DNA of 64,000 bases from Streptomyces sp. NBC_01463 (lineage in GTDB: Bacteria > Actinomycetota > Actinomycetes > Streptomycetales > Streptomycetaceae): the NCBI GenBank assembly GCA_036227345.1, contig CP109468.1, positions 1,860,001 to 1,924,000 on the forward strand, read 5' to 3'. Below, piece by piece: positions 1 to 9,597 of the stretch. The translations under genes were made by a program, and so were the position numbers. A model generated the notes under the pieces. That model made no database searches. It worked only from the letters and a program-made list of their open reading frames with translations, and had not been told where the DNA came from. The stretch's first letter is position 1; each line of letters starts with the position of its first letter.

Positions 1-1116
1 CCGGCCGTCGCCCGGTACGGCGGCAGCGAGGGACCGGCCGCCGCCCTCTACGCCGACACCGTCTACACCTTCCTGGCGGACGGGCTCGACGCCGTCACCC
101 CGGACGGCGAGCACGTCTCGGTGACGGGACGTCCGGTGTCCCCGCACAAGGGCGCGCTCACCGCGGCGGACACGAGCACCCGGAGCGCCGACTACCCCTC
201 GGCCCTGTGGGTCCCGGCCGATCCGAACAACTTCGCCACGGGGCGCACGGCGGCCATCGACAAGGTGGTCATCCATGTCACGCAGGGCTCGTACGCGGGC
301 TCGATCAGCTGGTTCCAGGACCCGGCGTCCGAGGTCAGCTCCCACTACGTGGTGCGCTCGTCGGACGGCCAGATCACCCAGATGGTGCGCGACAGCGACA
401 CCGCGTACCACGCGCGGAGCGCCAACGCCTCGGCGCTCGGCATCGAGCACGAGGGGTTCATCGACGACCCGTCCTGGTTCACCGACTCGATGTACCGGTC
501 CTCGGCCGCCCTGACCGCGTACCTGTGCGGGCGGTACGGCATCCCGAAGGACCGGGCGCACATCATCGGGCACAGCGAGGCGCCGGGCAACGACCACACC
601 GACCCCGGCCCGTACTGGGACTGGACCCGCTACATGGAGCTGGTCGCCGGGAGCACCGGCGGCTCCCCCGGCGCGGACGGGCTGAGCTTCGCCGCGTACG
701 CCACCCAGCGCAGCGGTTCGACGAACACCCAGGTCACGGCCGTCCAGACGCTTCTGAACGCGCAGGGCTACCCGGCGGGCGAGGCGGACGGCAGCTTCGG
801 CCCCGCCACCCAGGCGGCGGTGACGGCGTTCCAGGCGGCGCACGGGCTGGAGTCCGACGGCGTCGTGGGCGCCAGGACCTGGACCGCGCTGCTGTCGGCC
901 GGAGACACCTCCACCCTCGCCGAGGGCGCGTCGGGCGACGGTGTGAAGCGGCTCCAGCGGGCGCTGACCGCGGCGCTCGGCTCGACGGTCGGCGTGGACG
1001 GGAGCTTCGGACCCGCGACGGCGACCGCGCTGCGCGGCTACCAGACGGGGCGGGGGCTGACGGCCGACGGGATCGCGGGGCCGGACACCTGGGCGGCGCT
1101 TCAGGCGGGCCGCTGA
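1..1116 (+). CDS. N-acetylmuramoyl-L-alanine amidase with two peptidoglycan-binding domains (5' truncated)
   Basis: The frame is open from base 1, so the GTG at 121 is probably internal and the gene is cut by the window edge. An amidase_2/PGRP domain is visible: VVIHVTQ supplies the first zinc histidine and NDHTDPGP the second, with HSEAPG between them. Two tandem PG_binding_1 repeats follow, each with a DGSFGPAT signature and a WTALL or WAALQ end. Enzymes of this kind cleave the bond between muramic acid and the stem peptide, and the C-terminal repeats anchor them to the wall. The sequence just ahead of the catalytic domain (YADTVYTFLADGLDAV) is not an ordinary signal peptide, so an extra N-terminal domain probably lies outside the window. 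Physiological role (autolysis or remodelling) is inferred. Confidence 0.85.
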   Translation, partial: PAVARYGGSEGPAAALYADTVYTFLADGLDAVTPDGEHVSVTGRPVSPHKGALTAADTSTRSADYPSALWVPADPNNFATGRTAAIDKVVIHVTQGSYAGSISWFQDPASEVSSHYVVRSSDGQITQMVRDSDTAYHARSANASALGIEHEGFIDDPSWFTDSMYRSSAALTAYLCGRYGIPKDRAHIIGHSEAPGNDHTDPGPYWDWTRYMELVAGSTGGSPGADGLSFAAYATQRSGSTNTQVTAVQTLLNAQGYPAGEADGSFGPATQAAVTAFQAAHGLESDGVVGARTWTALLSAGDTSTLAEGASGDGVKRLQRALTAALGSTVGVDGSFGPATATALRGYQTGRGLTADGIAGPDTWAALQAGR

Positions 1117-1126
1117 CGGCCTGAAC

Positions 1127-1173
1127 GCGCCTCGTGAGGCGCCCCGCCGTCCGGCGGGCGCCTCACGAGGCGC
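1127..1173. terminator. Bidirectional terminator hairpin between convergent genes
   Basis: Perfect 17-bp inverted repeat (arms 1127-1143 and 1157-1173) whose loop can itself pair. It lies just past the amidase stop and its right arm forms the last codons and stop of the opposing SnoaL-like gene. Confidence 0.8.
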
Positions 1174-1567
1174 TGAGCGGCGTGCGCCGGGCGATGACCT
1201 TGCGGTAGCTGATGCGCCAGCCGCGCTCGCCCCGCACGACCAGGTCCTCGTAGGTGACGCTGCCGCTGGTGCCGTCGGCGTTGACGCCGATGCCCTTGGA
1301 GCGGGCGGCCACCCGGCCGTCGCCGAGGTCGGTGAGCACGATGTTCGTGACGTGGTGCCCGACCGGGTTGAGCGCGCCCATGGCGAGCGCCGCGTCCCGG
1401 AAGGCGTCCACGCCGATCAGTGAACCGTGCCCGAGGTCCGTGATGTCGTAGACGACGTCGTCGGTGAACAGCTCCTCCAGCCGGTGGAGTTCACCGTCGT
1501 CGACCAGGTGCCCGTGCAGGGCGATCAGTTCCATGACCGCCAGGCGGTCATCGGTCTCCAGTGCCAT
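1163..1567 (-). CDS. SnoaL-like / NTF2-fold protein
   Basis: 134 residues, the usual size of a single SnoaL_4/NTF2-like domain. The N-terminal helix (ETDDRLAVMELIALHGHLVDDGE) is followed by the LEELFTDDVVYDI strand region and a C-terminal RISYRKVIARR strand typical of the fold. Members include polyketide cyclases, dehydratases and many uncharacterised small-molecule binding proteins; the substrate cannot be read from sequence. It lies 49 bp downstream of the RibD-like reductase on the same strand and may be cotranscribed with it. The 3' end sits inside a terminator stem. Confidence 0.8.
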   Translation of the reverse strand: MALETDDRLAVMELIALHGHLVDDGELHRLEELFTDDVVYDITDLGHGSLIGVDAFRDAALAMGALNPVGHHVTNIVLTDLGDGRVAARSKGIGVNADGTSGSVTYEDLVVRGERGWRISYRKVIARRTPLSAS

Positions 1568-1616
1568 GCGCTTCCCTTCGCCGGTACGGACGGCCCCGAC
1601 GGTACGCCCGCGGCGC

Positions 1617-2195
1617 TCAGTCCCGCGACGGCGTTCCGGCGCGTTCGTACCGCAGCTCCACGACCCCGTTGCCGAAGGTCCGGGTCCCCGTGAGCCGCAG
1701 CGCGGTCAGGGTGTCCGCCGAGGGGAACATGGGCTTGCCGCGGCCGATGAGGACCGGGTGGACGTAGACCCAGTACTCGTCGATCAGGTCGAGCTCCGCG
1801 AAGGACGCGGCGAGGCCGGCGCCGCCGACCGACAGGTCTCCGCCGGGCTGTTCCTTCAGCGCCATGACCTCTTCGCGCACGACCTCGTGGACGACCGTGG
1901 TGTTCCAGTCCGCCCGCTCCAGTGTCCGGGAGTAGACGTACTTCGGCATGTTCCGCCAGATGACGGCGAAATCGGCCATCGGCCCGGCGTTGGCGGGGTC
2001 CTGGTCGGCGGTGGGCCAGAAGTCCGCCATCAGTTCGTGGACGACCCGGCCGTCCAGGAACCCGCCCATCGCGGCGATCCGTTCGTTGAAGTAGCGGTGC
2101 AGTTCCTCGTCGACCAGGTGCCAGCTGATGTCCCGGTCCGGACCCTCGATGAAGCCGTCGAGGGACATGGACATGGAGTAGATGATCTTCCTCAT
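1617..2195 (-). CDS. Dihydrofolate reductase family (RibD C-terminal-like) protein
   Basis: The sequence MRKIIYSMSMSLDGFIEG is the classic start of the RibD_C/DHFR-like family seen in many actinobacteria, and GGAGLAASFAELDLIDEYWVYVHPVLIGRGKPMF is its C-terminal signature. The start at 2195 is preferred over the in-frame ATG at 2210 because GTGAGG stands six bases upstream and the family begins with MRKI. The protein is 192 aa. It is probably a cytoplasmic NAD(P)H-dependent reductase with unknown substrate; a role in folate or riboflavin synthesis is not implied. Divergent from the nucleotidyltransferase-like gene, with about 180 bp between them. Confidence 0.85.
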   Translation of the reverse strand: MRKIIYSMSMSLDGFIEGPDRDISWHLVDEELHRYFNERIAAMGGFLDGRVVHELMADFWPTADQDPANAGPMADFAVIWRNMPKYVYSRTLERADWNTTVVHEVVREEVMALKEQPGGDLSVGGAGLAASFAELDLIDEYWVYVHPVLIGRGKPMFPSADTLTALRLTGTRTFGNGVVELRYERAGTPSRD

Positions 2196-2376
2196 CGCGA
2201 ACCTCACCATGGAGCGTCAGGGACGGGTCTGCGGAACGAAACCGACCATACCCGGCAGCGGCGCACGGACACGGGAACTCGGGGAAGGCCTTGACGAACG
2301 GCGGGCGCACCCCGTAGGAGTCGGGGAAGGCGCGGTGCCCGGAGCCGCCCGCCACCGTCCCCGAGGAGTTGCGCAC

Positions 2377-3447
2377 GTGAGAGTCGGAGCGGCACGCGCC
2401 GCCGCGGTGCGCTGGGTGGCCGGCCACGCCCGCTCGGCCCCCGGATACCGCGGGGCGTACTTCAGCGGGTCGACGGTCGGCCGGGCGGACGACGCCCGGC
2501 TGGCGCCGTCGTCGGACGTCGACGTCGTGGTCGTCACGGAGGAGGACGACCCGCCCGCGAAGCCCGGCAAACTCCGTTACGAGGGCGCCCTGCTGGAGAT
2601 CACCTACGTGCCGTGGGCGGAGCTGCGCGACGCCGGGACGGTGCTCTCCTCGTACCATCTGGCGGGCAGTTTCCGGGTCGACACCGTCATCGACGACCCC
2701 ACCGGCGGGCTGCGTGCCCTGTACGCGGCCGTCGCGCCCCGGTTCGCCGAGCCGGACTGGGTCCGGCGGCGCTGCCTGGACGCCCGCCGGCGCGTCGAGG
2801 GCCGCCTCGCCGCGTTCGACGGGACCGTCCCCTTTCACGAGCAGGTGCCGGCCTGGATGTTCCCCACCGGGGTCACCACCCACGTCCTGCTGGTCGCGGC
2901 GTTGCGCAACCCCACCGTCCGGCTGCGGTACCGGGCCGCGCGCGACGTCCTCACCGCGTACGGGCAGCCTCACCTGTACCGGGAACTGCTGGAGCTGCTC
3001 GGCTGCGCCGACGTGTCCGCGGAGCTGGTGCGGCACCATGCGGGCGAGCTGACCCGGACGTTCGACGCCACGGTCCCGGTGGCGCGCACGCCGTTCTTCT
3101 TCAGCAGCGACCTCACCGAGCAGGCCCGGCCCATCGCGGTCGACGGCAGTCTGGAGCTGATCGGCCGGGGCGAGCACCGCGAGGCCGTCTTCTGGATCGT
3201 CGCGACCCTCGCCCGCTGCCACACGGTGCTGGCCGTGGACGACCCCGCGCTGCACGCCGAACGGCTCCCGGCGTTCCGGGCGGCGGTGGCCGACCTGACC
3301 GGGATCACCGGTACCGCCGGTCTGCTGGAGCGGCGCGACGAGGTCCTCCGGTTCCTGCCTCGGCTGGACGAGGCCGTGGAGAACGTTCTGGCGGCCAACC
3401 CGGACATCGCCGGACAGCGCCCACTGCCGCCGCGGCTCCCGCTCTGA
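2377..3447 (+). CDS. Nucleotidyltransferase-fold protein of unknown substrate
   Basis: 356 aa. Near the N terminus (about residues 25-55) a GS(x)VGRADD...SSDVDVVVV pattern matches the GS/DxD metal-binding signature of the polymerase-beta nucleotidyltransferase superfamily, and a later LEITYV strand could carry the third acidic residue. The remainder is helical and resembles streptomycete proteins annotated only as nucleotidyltransferase domain-containing. Start GTG 2377 has GAGGAG eight bases upstream, and the open frame before it has no coding character. It could modify an antibiotic, a nucleotide or a protein; nothing in the neighbourhood decides this. Confidence 0.75.
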   Translation: MRVGAARAAAVRWVAGHARSAPGYRGAYFSGSTVGRADDARLAPSSDVDVVVVTEEDDPPAKPGKLRYEGALLEITYVPWAELRDAGTVLSSYHLAGSFRVDTVIDDPTGGLRALYAAVAPRFAEPDWVRRRCLDARRRVEGRLAAFDGTVPFHEQVPAWMFPTGVTTHVLLVAALRNPTVRLRYRAARDVLTAYGQPHLYRELLELLGCADVSAELVRHHAGELTRTFDATVPVARTPFFFSSDLTEQARPIAVDGSLELIGRGEHREAVFWIVATLARCHTVLAVDDPALHAERLPAFRAAVADLTGITGTAGLLERRDEVLRFLPRLDEAVENVLAANPDIAGQRPLPPRLPL

Positions 3448-3582
3448 TAATTTGCCCGCATGTCATCTCCTCGTGCGTAGGACCCCGCGCTGACCGCACC
3501 CGTTGCCACGGGTGCGGCACTCCGGTGTCCCCGCATGCCCGCAGCGCAGGTTCTCCGCGCTGCCCTCACGAGGAATGTCATC

Positions 3583-4854
3583 GTGCTCACGTCTTCTCCC
3601 GCGCCTTCGCGCGCGCCCTCGTACGCCGCCGTGCTCCGAACCCCCCACGCCGCGCGCCCCTTCGCCGCCGCCCTGCTGGGGCGGCTGTCGTACGGCATCG
3701 CCCCTCTCTCCCTTCTGCTCGCGCTCAAGGCCGCCACGGGTTCGTACTCCGTGGCCGGCGGCGCCATGGCCCTGTTCGGCGTCGCGAGCGTCTCCCTCTC
3801 GCCCGCCCGTGCGGCCCTGATCGACCGGTACGGGCCGCGCCGGGTCCTGCCGCCCATGGCGGGGCTGTACGCGGCGCTGCTCGCCGTGATCGCCCTGGCC
3901 ACCTGGAATCCCGGCGCCCCGGCGCTCCTCCTGGGCGGGCTCAGCACGGCGGCGGGCGCCTGCACCCCGCCGCTCGGTCCGGTCATGCGGGCGCTGTGGA
4001 GCAGCCTCGTCCCCGACCGGGAGCTGTTGCAGCGCGCGTACAGCCTGGACGGGGTCGCCGAGGAACTGATGTACGTCACCGCCCCGTTGCTGGTGGGGAT
4101 CGTGGTGACGTTCACCGTGCCGGCGGCCGGGGTGCTGGCCGGCGCGGTGCTCGTGTTCGTGGGCGCGGCGGGGCTGGCGACGTCCCCGGCGGTGCCCCGT
4201 GCGCGCACCGGACAGCCCCGGGCCGGCGCACCCGGCGCGCCCCGGCTGCGCCTGCACGGCATCGCCGACCTTCGGAACGCGGTGCTGGTGACGGCCGGCG
4301 TGGGGCTCTGCCTCGGCGCGCTCGATCTGCTGGTGGTGGCGTTCACCGAGCGGCTCCACCAGGCGGCGGCCGTGTCCTGGGTGCTGGCCGCGCTCTCGGC
4401 CGGAAGCGCCGTCGGCGGGCTGGCCTACGGGGCGGTCCGGTGGCGGTCGTCGAGCCGGGCACGGCTGCCGGTGGTGGCCGCCGCGCTGGGCGCGGCGCTG
4501 CTGGCGGCCGGGATGTCACCGCATCTGTACGTGCTGGCCGCGCTGGTCGCGGTTGCCGGGCTCTTCGTCGCGCCCGCGCTCACGACCGCGTATCTGATCG
4601 CCGACGAGTCGGTGGACGCGGCCCGGCGCACCCAGGCGGGCGCCTGGGTGAACACCGCGTTCAACGCCGGGTCGGCGGGCGGCACCGCCGCGGTCGGTCT
4701 GCTGGTCGACCGGCTGCCGCTCGCCCTGTGCTTCGCCCTGGCGGCGGCTCCGGCACTGCTGTGCGCGGCGGCGGTGGCCCGGGGCGGTGCCCGCCGCCGC
4801 CGGACCGCGAAGCCCTCGGGATCAAAGGCCCCGGACGCGGTGGGCGGAGTCTGA
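3583..4854 (+). CDS. MFS transporter
   Basis: 423 aa integral membrane protein with about twelve hydrophobic segments and a loop motif IDRYGPRRVLPP after the second segment that corresponds to the MFS motif A region. Start GTG 3583 follows ACGAGGA at good spacing; the upstream in-frame ATG at 3535 lacks one. Proteins of this type in streptomycetes are usually drug or metabolite exporters. It stands alone between the nucleotidyltransferase-like gene and the 3' end of the urease operon, so substrate is unknown. The last 20 residues are a basic cytoplasmic tail. Confidence 0.85.
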   Translation: MLTSSPAPSRAPSYAAVLRTPHAARPFAAALLGRLSYGIAPLSLLLALKAATGSYSVAGGAMALFGVASVSLSPARAALIDRYGPRRVLPPMAGLYAALLAVIALATWNPGAPALLLGGLSTAAGACTPPLGPVMRALWSSLVPDRELLQRAYSLDGVAEELMYVTAPLLVGIVVTFTVPAAGVLAGAVLVFVGAAGLATSPAVPRARTGQPRAGAPGAPRLRLHGIADLRNAVLVTAGVGLCLGALDLLVVAFTERLHQAAAVSWVLAALSAGSAVGGLAYGAVRWRSSSRARLPVVAAALGAALLAAGMSPHLYVLAALVAVAGLFVAPALTTAYLIADESVDAARRTQAGAWVNTAFNAGSAGGTAAVGLLVDRLPLALCFALAAAPALLCAAAVARGGARRRRTAKPSGSKAPDAVGGV

Positions 4855-4879
4855 CCGGGCCGCGCCGGGGCTCCGCGTC

Positions 4880-5596
4880 TCAGCCGCCGGCCCAGGACTC
4901 CCAGACCGCGGTCAGTTCCGCGTCCACGGCCGGGGCGACCGTGTCCAGCAGCCGGACCTGTGCGCCGGGGCCCGCCAGGCCGGTGCGGTAGGGGTGCGGC
5001 GGCCCCGGCGGGGTCCTGCCGAGTGCGGTGACGGCGCCGATGACGCGGTGGGGGCCGAGAACGCCGGGCAGTTCGCGCAGTTCCGGGTCGGTCAGGTCGA
5101 GGTCCTCGACGAGGAGTTCCCGGCCGTCGTACGTCACCCGGGTCGTCGCCCGCACGCTTCCGCCGCGTTCGCCGGAGCGGCCGAGCACCAGGGTGTCGCG
5201 CCACAGCATCCGGGCGCCGGCGGCGAGCCGGACGTCCATGTCGCGCTCGACGTCCGCCCCGGCGGAGACCACGAACGGCAGTCCGCACCACAGGAGTTCG
5301 CCACCCTCGGCGACATCCACCCGGGCCTGCCAGCGGGAGCTGCCGCCCCGGTGGTCGTAGGCGACGAGCCCGGCCGGTTCGACGAGCTCCAGGCGGGCGC
5401 CGGGGCCGACCGAGATCCGCAGCCCGAGCTCGTCGCCCGCGAGCAGTCCGGCCCGGGTGCCGACGAGGGCGATCCGGATCCGGTCGGCCGCCGGCAGCAG
5501 CGGGCGCGGGGCGAGGAAGGCACCGGGCCGCAGTTCGCGCGCCAGATGACGGCCCGTGGCGTCGCGCTCGACGCCGACGGCCACCGGTTCGTTCAC
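4880..5596 (-). CDS. ureD: Urease accessory protein UreD
   Basis: 238 aa, last gene of the urease operon. UreD is the scaffold that joins UreF and UreG on apo-urease during nickel insertion. Family features include [22 protein letters not shown] early and [47 protein letters not shown] in the centre. Start GTG 5596 overlaps the ureG stop by four bases (GTGA), giving translational coupling; a longer open frame upstream is only the antisense shadow of ureG. Slightly shorter than most UreD proteins (about 260-280 aa). Confidence 0.9.
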   Translation of the reverse strand: MNEPVAVGVERDATGRHLARELRPGAFLAPRPLLPAADRIRIALVGTRAGLLAGDELGLRISVGPGARLELVEPAGLVAYDHRGGSSRWQARVDVAEGGELLWCGLPFVVSAGADVERDMDVRLAAGARMLWRDTLVLGRSGERGGSVRATTRVTYDGRELLVEDLDLTDPELRELPGVLGPHRVIGAVTALGRTPPGPPHPYRTGLAGPGAQVRLLDTVAPAVDAELTAVWESWAGG

Positions 5597-6354
5597 GAGT
5601 GGCTGTGGCTGTGGGGCGCCATCGGGCCGGGATCGGTGGGGACATGGCTGCCCGAACGGTGGCGGGCGAGCAGGGCCCGCACCCAGTCGGCGAGTTCGGC
5701 GACGGAGGCCGGGTCCTTCCTGGACAGGGCGAGGACGGGGAGCCCGCCGCGGGCCGCCCCGGCGTCGGCGACCATGGCGGCCACGTCCACCTCCACATAG
5801 GGCGCGAGGTCCGTCTTGTTGATGATCAGGAGGTCGGCGCGGGCGATGCCGGGTCCGCCCTTGCGGGCGACGTCGCCGCCGCCCGCGACGTCGATGCAGA
5901 ACAGCTGCGCGTCGGCGAGGGCGGGGCTGAAGGTGGCGGTGAGGTTGTCGCCGCCGCTCTCGACGAGGACCAGGTCCAGCGGCCCGTACGCCTCCTCCAG
6001 GTCCTCGACGGCGTCCAGGTTGGCGCTGACGTCGTCGCGGATCGCGGTGTGCGGGCAGGCGCCGGTCTCGACCGCGCGGATGCGTTCGGTGGGCAGGACG
6101 CCCGCCGAGCGCAGGAAGCGGGCGTCCTCGTCGGTGTAGATGTCGTTGGTGACGACGGCCATGGACAGTTCGCCGGCGAGTTCGCGGCACAGGGTGGCCA
6201 GGATGGAGCTCTTGCCGGTGCCGACCGGTCCCGCGACACCGAGGCGCAGGGCGCGGGGCTGGTTGAGCGGCTCGTGGAAGTGGGGGTTGGGCTGCGGGGC
6301 GGGGGTGGTGCCGTTGTCGGGCGAGGAGTTGTGGGGCAGGGAGTTGTCAGGCAA
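5593..6354 (-). CDS. ureG: Urease accessory GTPase UreG
   Basis: 253 aa SIMIBI-class GTPase that drives nickel delivery to urease. P-loop GPVGTGKSS, the ESGGDNL switch region, the nickel-binding CPH motif ([12 protein letters not shown]) and the NKTDLAPYV base-recognition motif are all intact. The start is TTG 6354, supported by GGAGA seven bases upstream and inside the end of ureF (8-bp overlap). The N terminus (about 30 residues) and the C terminus (PHSHSHS) are extended, with a few histidines that could help hold nickel; this is inference. Confidence 0.92.
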   Translation of the reverse strand: MPDNSLPHNSSPDNGTTPAPQPNPHFHEPLNQPRALRLGVAGPVGTGKSSILATLCRELAGELSMAVVTNDIYTDEDARFLRSAGVLPTERIRAVETGACPHTAIRDDVSANLDAVEDLEEAYGPLDLVLVESGGDNLTATFSPALADAQLFCIDVAGGGDVARKGGPGIARADLLIINKTDLAPYVEVDVAAMVADAGAARGGLPVLALSRKDPASVAELADWVRALLARHRSGSHVPTDPGPMAPHSHSHS

Positions 6355-7012
6355 GGAAGAGTCTCCGTTCGCGTCGTGCGTGTTCGAGCGCCCACTGTTC
6401 GGTGAGCGGGGCCGTACGGGCGGGCAGCCGGTCCGGGCTCCGTACGGCGAGGGCGGTGGTCACCGCCCGGGCCGCGTCGGGTGCGGCGGCGAGGATCCAG
6501 GCGGCCGAGTCGAGCGGGTCGCCGGGCAGGAGTTTCAGTGCGGCCGACGCGATGGTCTGGAGCTCGTCGTAGACGACGGCGTGCGCCAGTTCCTCATCGG
6601 TGACCCGGAGTACGGCTCCGAGGGCGCCGAGTGCGACCGGCCGCAGGGGACGGGAGTCCAGGGCCGCGAGTGCGGCGACCGCCGGATGGTCCGGGGCCAG
6701 CCGCCGGGCGAGCCGCCGCACGCCCCGGCCGAGCGTCGCCGACGCCTCCCGCTGCGGGGCGGCGGGCGTCCGGGCGGCGAGCGCGTCCTGCACGGGCCGG
6801 TAGTCGGCCGGGTCCCGCCCGGCGGCCCGCAGGGCGAGGACGGCGGCGGCCGCCTCGGTGACGGCGGTGGTGTGCAGCCGGGACCTGAGGAGCGCGGGGA
6901 TCCGGTCGCGGGTGAGGCCCGCGGCGACGGCCGGCTCCAGGCCCGCGCTGTAGGTGTACGCGCCGACCGGGAGCCGTCCGTCGCCGAGCAGGAGCGAGGC
7001 CAGGGACGCCAT
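6347..7012 (-). CDS. ureF: Urease accessory protein UreF
   Basis: 221 aa helical protein. The family start is visible ([28 protein letters not shown]), as is the central [28 protein letters not shown] stretch. UreF acts with UreD as the GTPase-gating factor for UreG. Its ATG overlaps the ureC stop by one base (TGATG) and its end overlaps ureG, so translation of the whole operon is coupled. No ureE homologue is present in the operon. Confidence 0.9.
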   Translation of the reverse strand: MASLASLLLGDGRLPVGAYTYSAGLEPAVAAGLTRDRIPALLRSRLHTTAVTEAAAAVLALRAAGRDPADYRPVQDALAARTPAAPQREASATLGRGVRRLARRLAPDHPAVAALAALDSRPLRPVALGALGAVLRVTDEELAHAVVYDELQTIASAALKLLPGDPLDSAAWILAAAPDAARAVTTALAVRSPDRLPARTAPLTEQWALEHARRERRLFLA

Positions 7013-8715
7013 CAGAACATGGAGTACCGCTGGGTCAGCGGCAGTTCGGTGGCGGGCGACGGCTCGACGAGCTCCCCGTCGATGCGGATGGCGAAGGTCT
7101 CCGGGTCGACGTCGATGGCCGGGAGCGCGGTGTTGTTCGGCAGATCGGCCTTGGTCAGGTGGCGGGTGGGGCGCACGGCGACCAGTTCGCGTACGAGTCC
7201 GAGGCGTTCGGCGAGACCGTCGGCGAGGGCGGCCGGGGCGACGAAGCTGACGGAGAGGTGCGGGGCGGCTCCGGCGGCGGCGGTGGGGCGCAGCAGCACG
7301 GGCTGGGTGGTGGGGATCGCGGCGTTGGCGTCGCCGAGGGGTGCGTACACGACCATGCCGCCCTTGATGACGGCTGCGGGGCGGATGCCGAAGAACGCGG
7401 GGTCCCAGAGCACCAGGTCGGCGAGCTTGCCCGGCTCGACGGAGCCGACGACGTGGTCGATGCCGTGGGCGACGGCGGGGCAGATCGTGTACTTGGCGAC
7501 GTAGCGGCGGGCCCGTTCGTTGTCGGCGGGCAGGGCGCTGCCGCGGTCCCCGAAGCGCTGCTTCATGACGTGGGCGACCTGCCAGGTGCGGCAGACGACC
7601 TCACCGATCCGGCCCATCGCCTGGGCGTCGGACGAGGTGATGGAGAGGGCGCCGATGTCGTGGAGGACGTCCTCGGCCGCGATGGTGGTGGCGCGGATGC
7701 GGGACTCGGCGAAGGCCAGGTCCTCGGGGACGCGCGGGTTGAGGTGGTGACAGACCATCAGCATGTCGAGGTGTTCGTCGACGGTGTTGACGGTGTGCGG
7801 GAGCGTCGGGTTGGTGGACGCCGGAAGGATGTGGGGGTGGGAGGCGACGGTGATGATGTCGGGTGCGTGGCCGCCGCCGGCGCCTTCGGCGTGGAAGACG
7901 TGGATGCCGCGTCCGGCGATGGCGTCGAGGGTCCCCTCGACGTAGCCGGCCTCGTTGAGGCTGTCGCCGTGCAGGGCGACCTGGAGTCCGTAGGCGTCGG
8001 CCGCCTTCAGGGCTGCGTCGATGGCGGCGGGCGTGGCGCCCCAGTCCTCGTGGACCTTGTAGCCGCCGGCGCCGCCGAGCGCGGCCTCGCGCAGCCCCTC
8101 CTCGCCGACGGTGGAGCCCTTGCCGAACAGCATGATGTTGAGGGGGACGTGGTCCAGGGACCGGTGCATCATCGCGAGGTTCCAGGCGCCGGGGGTGACC
8201 GTGGTGGCCTTGGATCCCTCGGTGGCTCCGGTGCCGCCGCCGATGACGGTCGTGGTGCCGGTGGCCAGCGCCTCGTGGAGGGTCTCCGGCATGAGGAAGT
8301 GGACGTGGGTGTCGACGGCCCCGGCGGTGAGGACGCGGCCCTCGCCGGAGACGACGTCGGTGCCGGGCCCGATGACGAGGTCCGGGTGGACGCCGTCGGC
8401 GATGTCGGGGTTGCCTGAGCGGCCGAGGGCGACGATCCGGCCGGCCCGGATGCCGATGTCCGTCTTGACGACGCCCCAGTGGTCGAGGACCACCACGTTG
8501 GTGATGACGAGGTCGAGGGCGCCCTCGGCCCGCGAGGCGGTGGCCTGGCCCATGGATTCGCGGATCGACTTGCCGCCGCCGAAGACGGCCTCCTCGCCGC
8601 CGAAGCAGCGGTCCTCCTCGACCTCGATCCAGAGGTCGGTGTCGGCGAGCCTGATGCGGTCGCCGGTGGTGGGTCCGTAGAGCGCCGCATACGCGGCGCG
8701 GGTCAGTTGTGCCAT
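7012..8715 (-). CDS. ureC: Urease subunit alpha UreC
   Basis: 567 aa, full length for the catalytic subunit. All nickel-centre residues can be found: HVH near residue 135, the carbamylated lysine in [10 protein letters not shown], histidines in [11 protein letters not shown] and [19 protein letters not shown] with the flap Cys-His, and SSDAQAMGR with the aspartate ligand. It hydrolyses urea to ammonia and carbamate in the cytoplasm. Several flanking positions differ from the most familiar ureases (HGDS for HTDT, HAEG for HTEG, GYKV for GFK[LI]), marking a divergent branch but not a dead enzyme. ATG 8715 starts one base after the ureB stop. Confidence 0.95.
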   Translation of the reverse strand: MAQLTRAAYAALYGPTTGDRIRLADTDLWIEVEEDRCFGGEEAVFGGGKSIRESMGQATASRAEGALDLVITNVVVLDHWGVVKTDIGIRAGRIVALGRSGNPDIADGVHPDLVIGPGTDVVSGEGRVLTAGAVDTHVHFLMPETLHEALATGTTTVIGGGTGATEGSKATTVTPGAWNLAMMHRSLDHVPLNIMLFGKGSTVGEEGLREAALGGAGGYKVHEDWGATPAAIDAALKAADAYGLQVALHGDSLNEAGYVEGTLDAIAGRGIHVFHAEGAGGGHAPDIITVASHPHILPASTNPTLPHTVNTVDEHLDMLMVCHHLNPRVPEDLAFAESRIRATTIAAEDVLHDIGALSITSSDAQAMGRIGEVVCRTWQVAHVMKQRFGDRGSALPADNERARRYVAKYTICPAVAHGIDHVVGSVEPGKLADLVLWDPAFFGIRPAAVIKGGMVVYAPLGDANAAIPTTQPVLLRPTAAAGAAPHLSVSFVAPAALADGLAERLGLVRELVAVRPTRHLTKADLPNNTALPAIDVDPETFAIRIDGELVEPSPATELPLTQRYSMF

Positions 8716-8716
8716 G

Positions 8717-9042
8717 TCAGTCGGCCTCCTCTGCGCCGGTGCCGGTCCCCGGCGCGGCGGGGACGACGATGCCGGGCACCGTTCCGCGTCCGCCGAGTGC
8801 GACGAGGGTGATCTCCGCGCCGACGCCGGGCTCGAAGCGCAGCGACGTACCGGAGGGAATATCGAGCCGGAATCCCTTTGCCGACGGGCGGTCGAAGGAA
8901 AGCGAGGGATTCACGTCGGAGAAATGGAAATGGGAGCCGATCTGAATGGGCCGGTCCCCGTCGTTCACCACCGTGAGCTGAATCTTCGGGCGGCCGGAAT
9001 TGATGTCCACGATGCCGGATCCGGTCCGCACCTCGCCGGGGA

Positions 9043-9046
<4 letters not shown>
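8717..9046 (-). CDS. ureB: Urease subunit beta UreB
   Basis: 109 aa. MIPGEV start, [28 protein letters not shown] and GTSLRFEPG are the hallmark segments of the beta subunit. Its ATG overlaps the ureA stop by four bases (ATGA). The C terminus carries a short Gly/Pro/Ala tail ([14 protein letters not shown]) not needed for the fold. Separate UreA and UreB chains, rather than a fused UreAB, are encoded here. Confidence 0.93.
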
Positions 9047-9345
<299 letters not shown>

Positions 9346-9403
9346 GGGAAACCTCCATGGCGGCAGTCCCCGGAATTCCCGGAATCGCCTCGGCCACGTT
9401 CCT

Positions 9404-9433
9404 CTTATAAACCTCCGGGCGGCGCCGTGGCAA
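9404..9433 (-). promoter_or_regulatory. Predicted sigma-70-type promoter of the urease operon
   Basis: On the minus strand, TTGCCA (9428-9433) and TATAAG (9404-9409) are separated by 18 bp and lie about 60-90 bp before the ureA start. Both hexamers are close to the HrdB consensus, unusually good for this GC content. Confidence 0.6.
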
Positions 9434-9539
9434 CTTCCGTCGCACCGCAAAAAGTCCCTTTCTGCCGTTATCACCTGCCATATACGGGCAAAGCAGACAA
9501 ATTTTGATGATCGAAGAAGGACGCGGCGGACACGCGAAA

Positions 9540-9575
9540 GCGGCCGCGCACCCCGGGAACGGGGTGCGCGGCCGC
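9540..9575. terminator. Terminator hairpin after the first S8 peptidase
   Basis: Perfect 15-bp stem with a 6-nt loop, just beyond the stop of the minus-strand peptidase at 9598. Confidence 0.75.
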
Positions 9576-9597
9576 CTGGGTCGCGACGCTCAGCAGG

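Noticed and set aside
2613..4991. 792-codon frame overlapping the nucleotidyltransferase and MFS genes
   Set aside because: Arg/Pro/Gly-rich shadow frame running through two real genes and their spacer.
9461..9479. Possible GlnR half-site (GTGATAAC followed by GAAAG) upstream of urease
   Set aside because: The spacing does not fit the GTnAC-n6-GAAAC pattern, so nitrogen control cannot be claimed from sequence.
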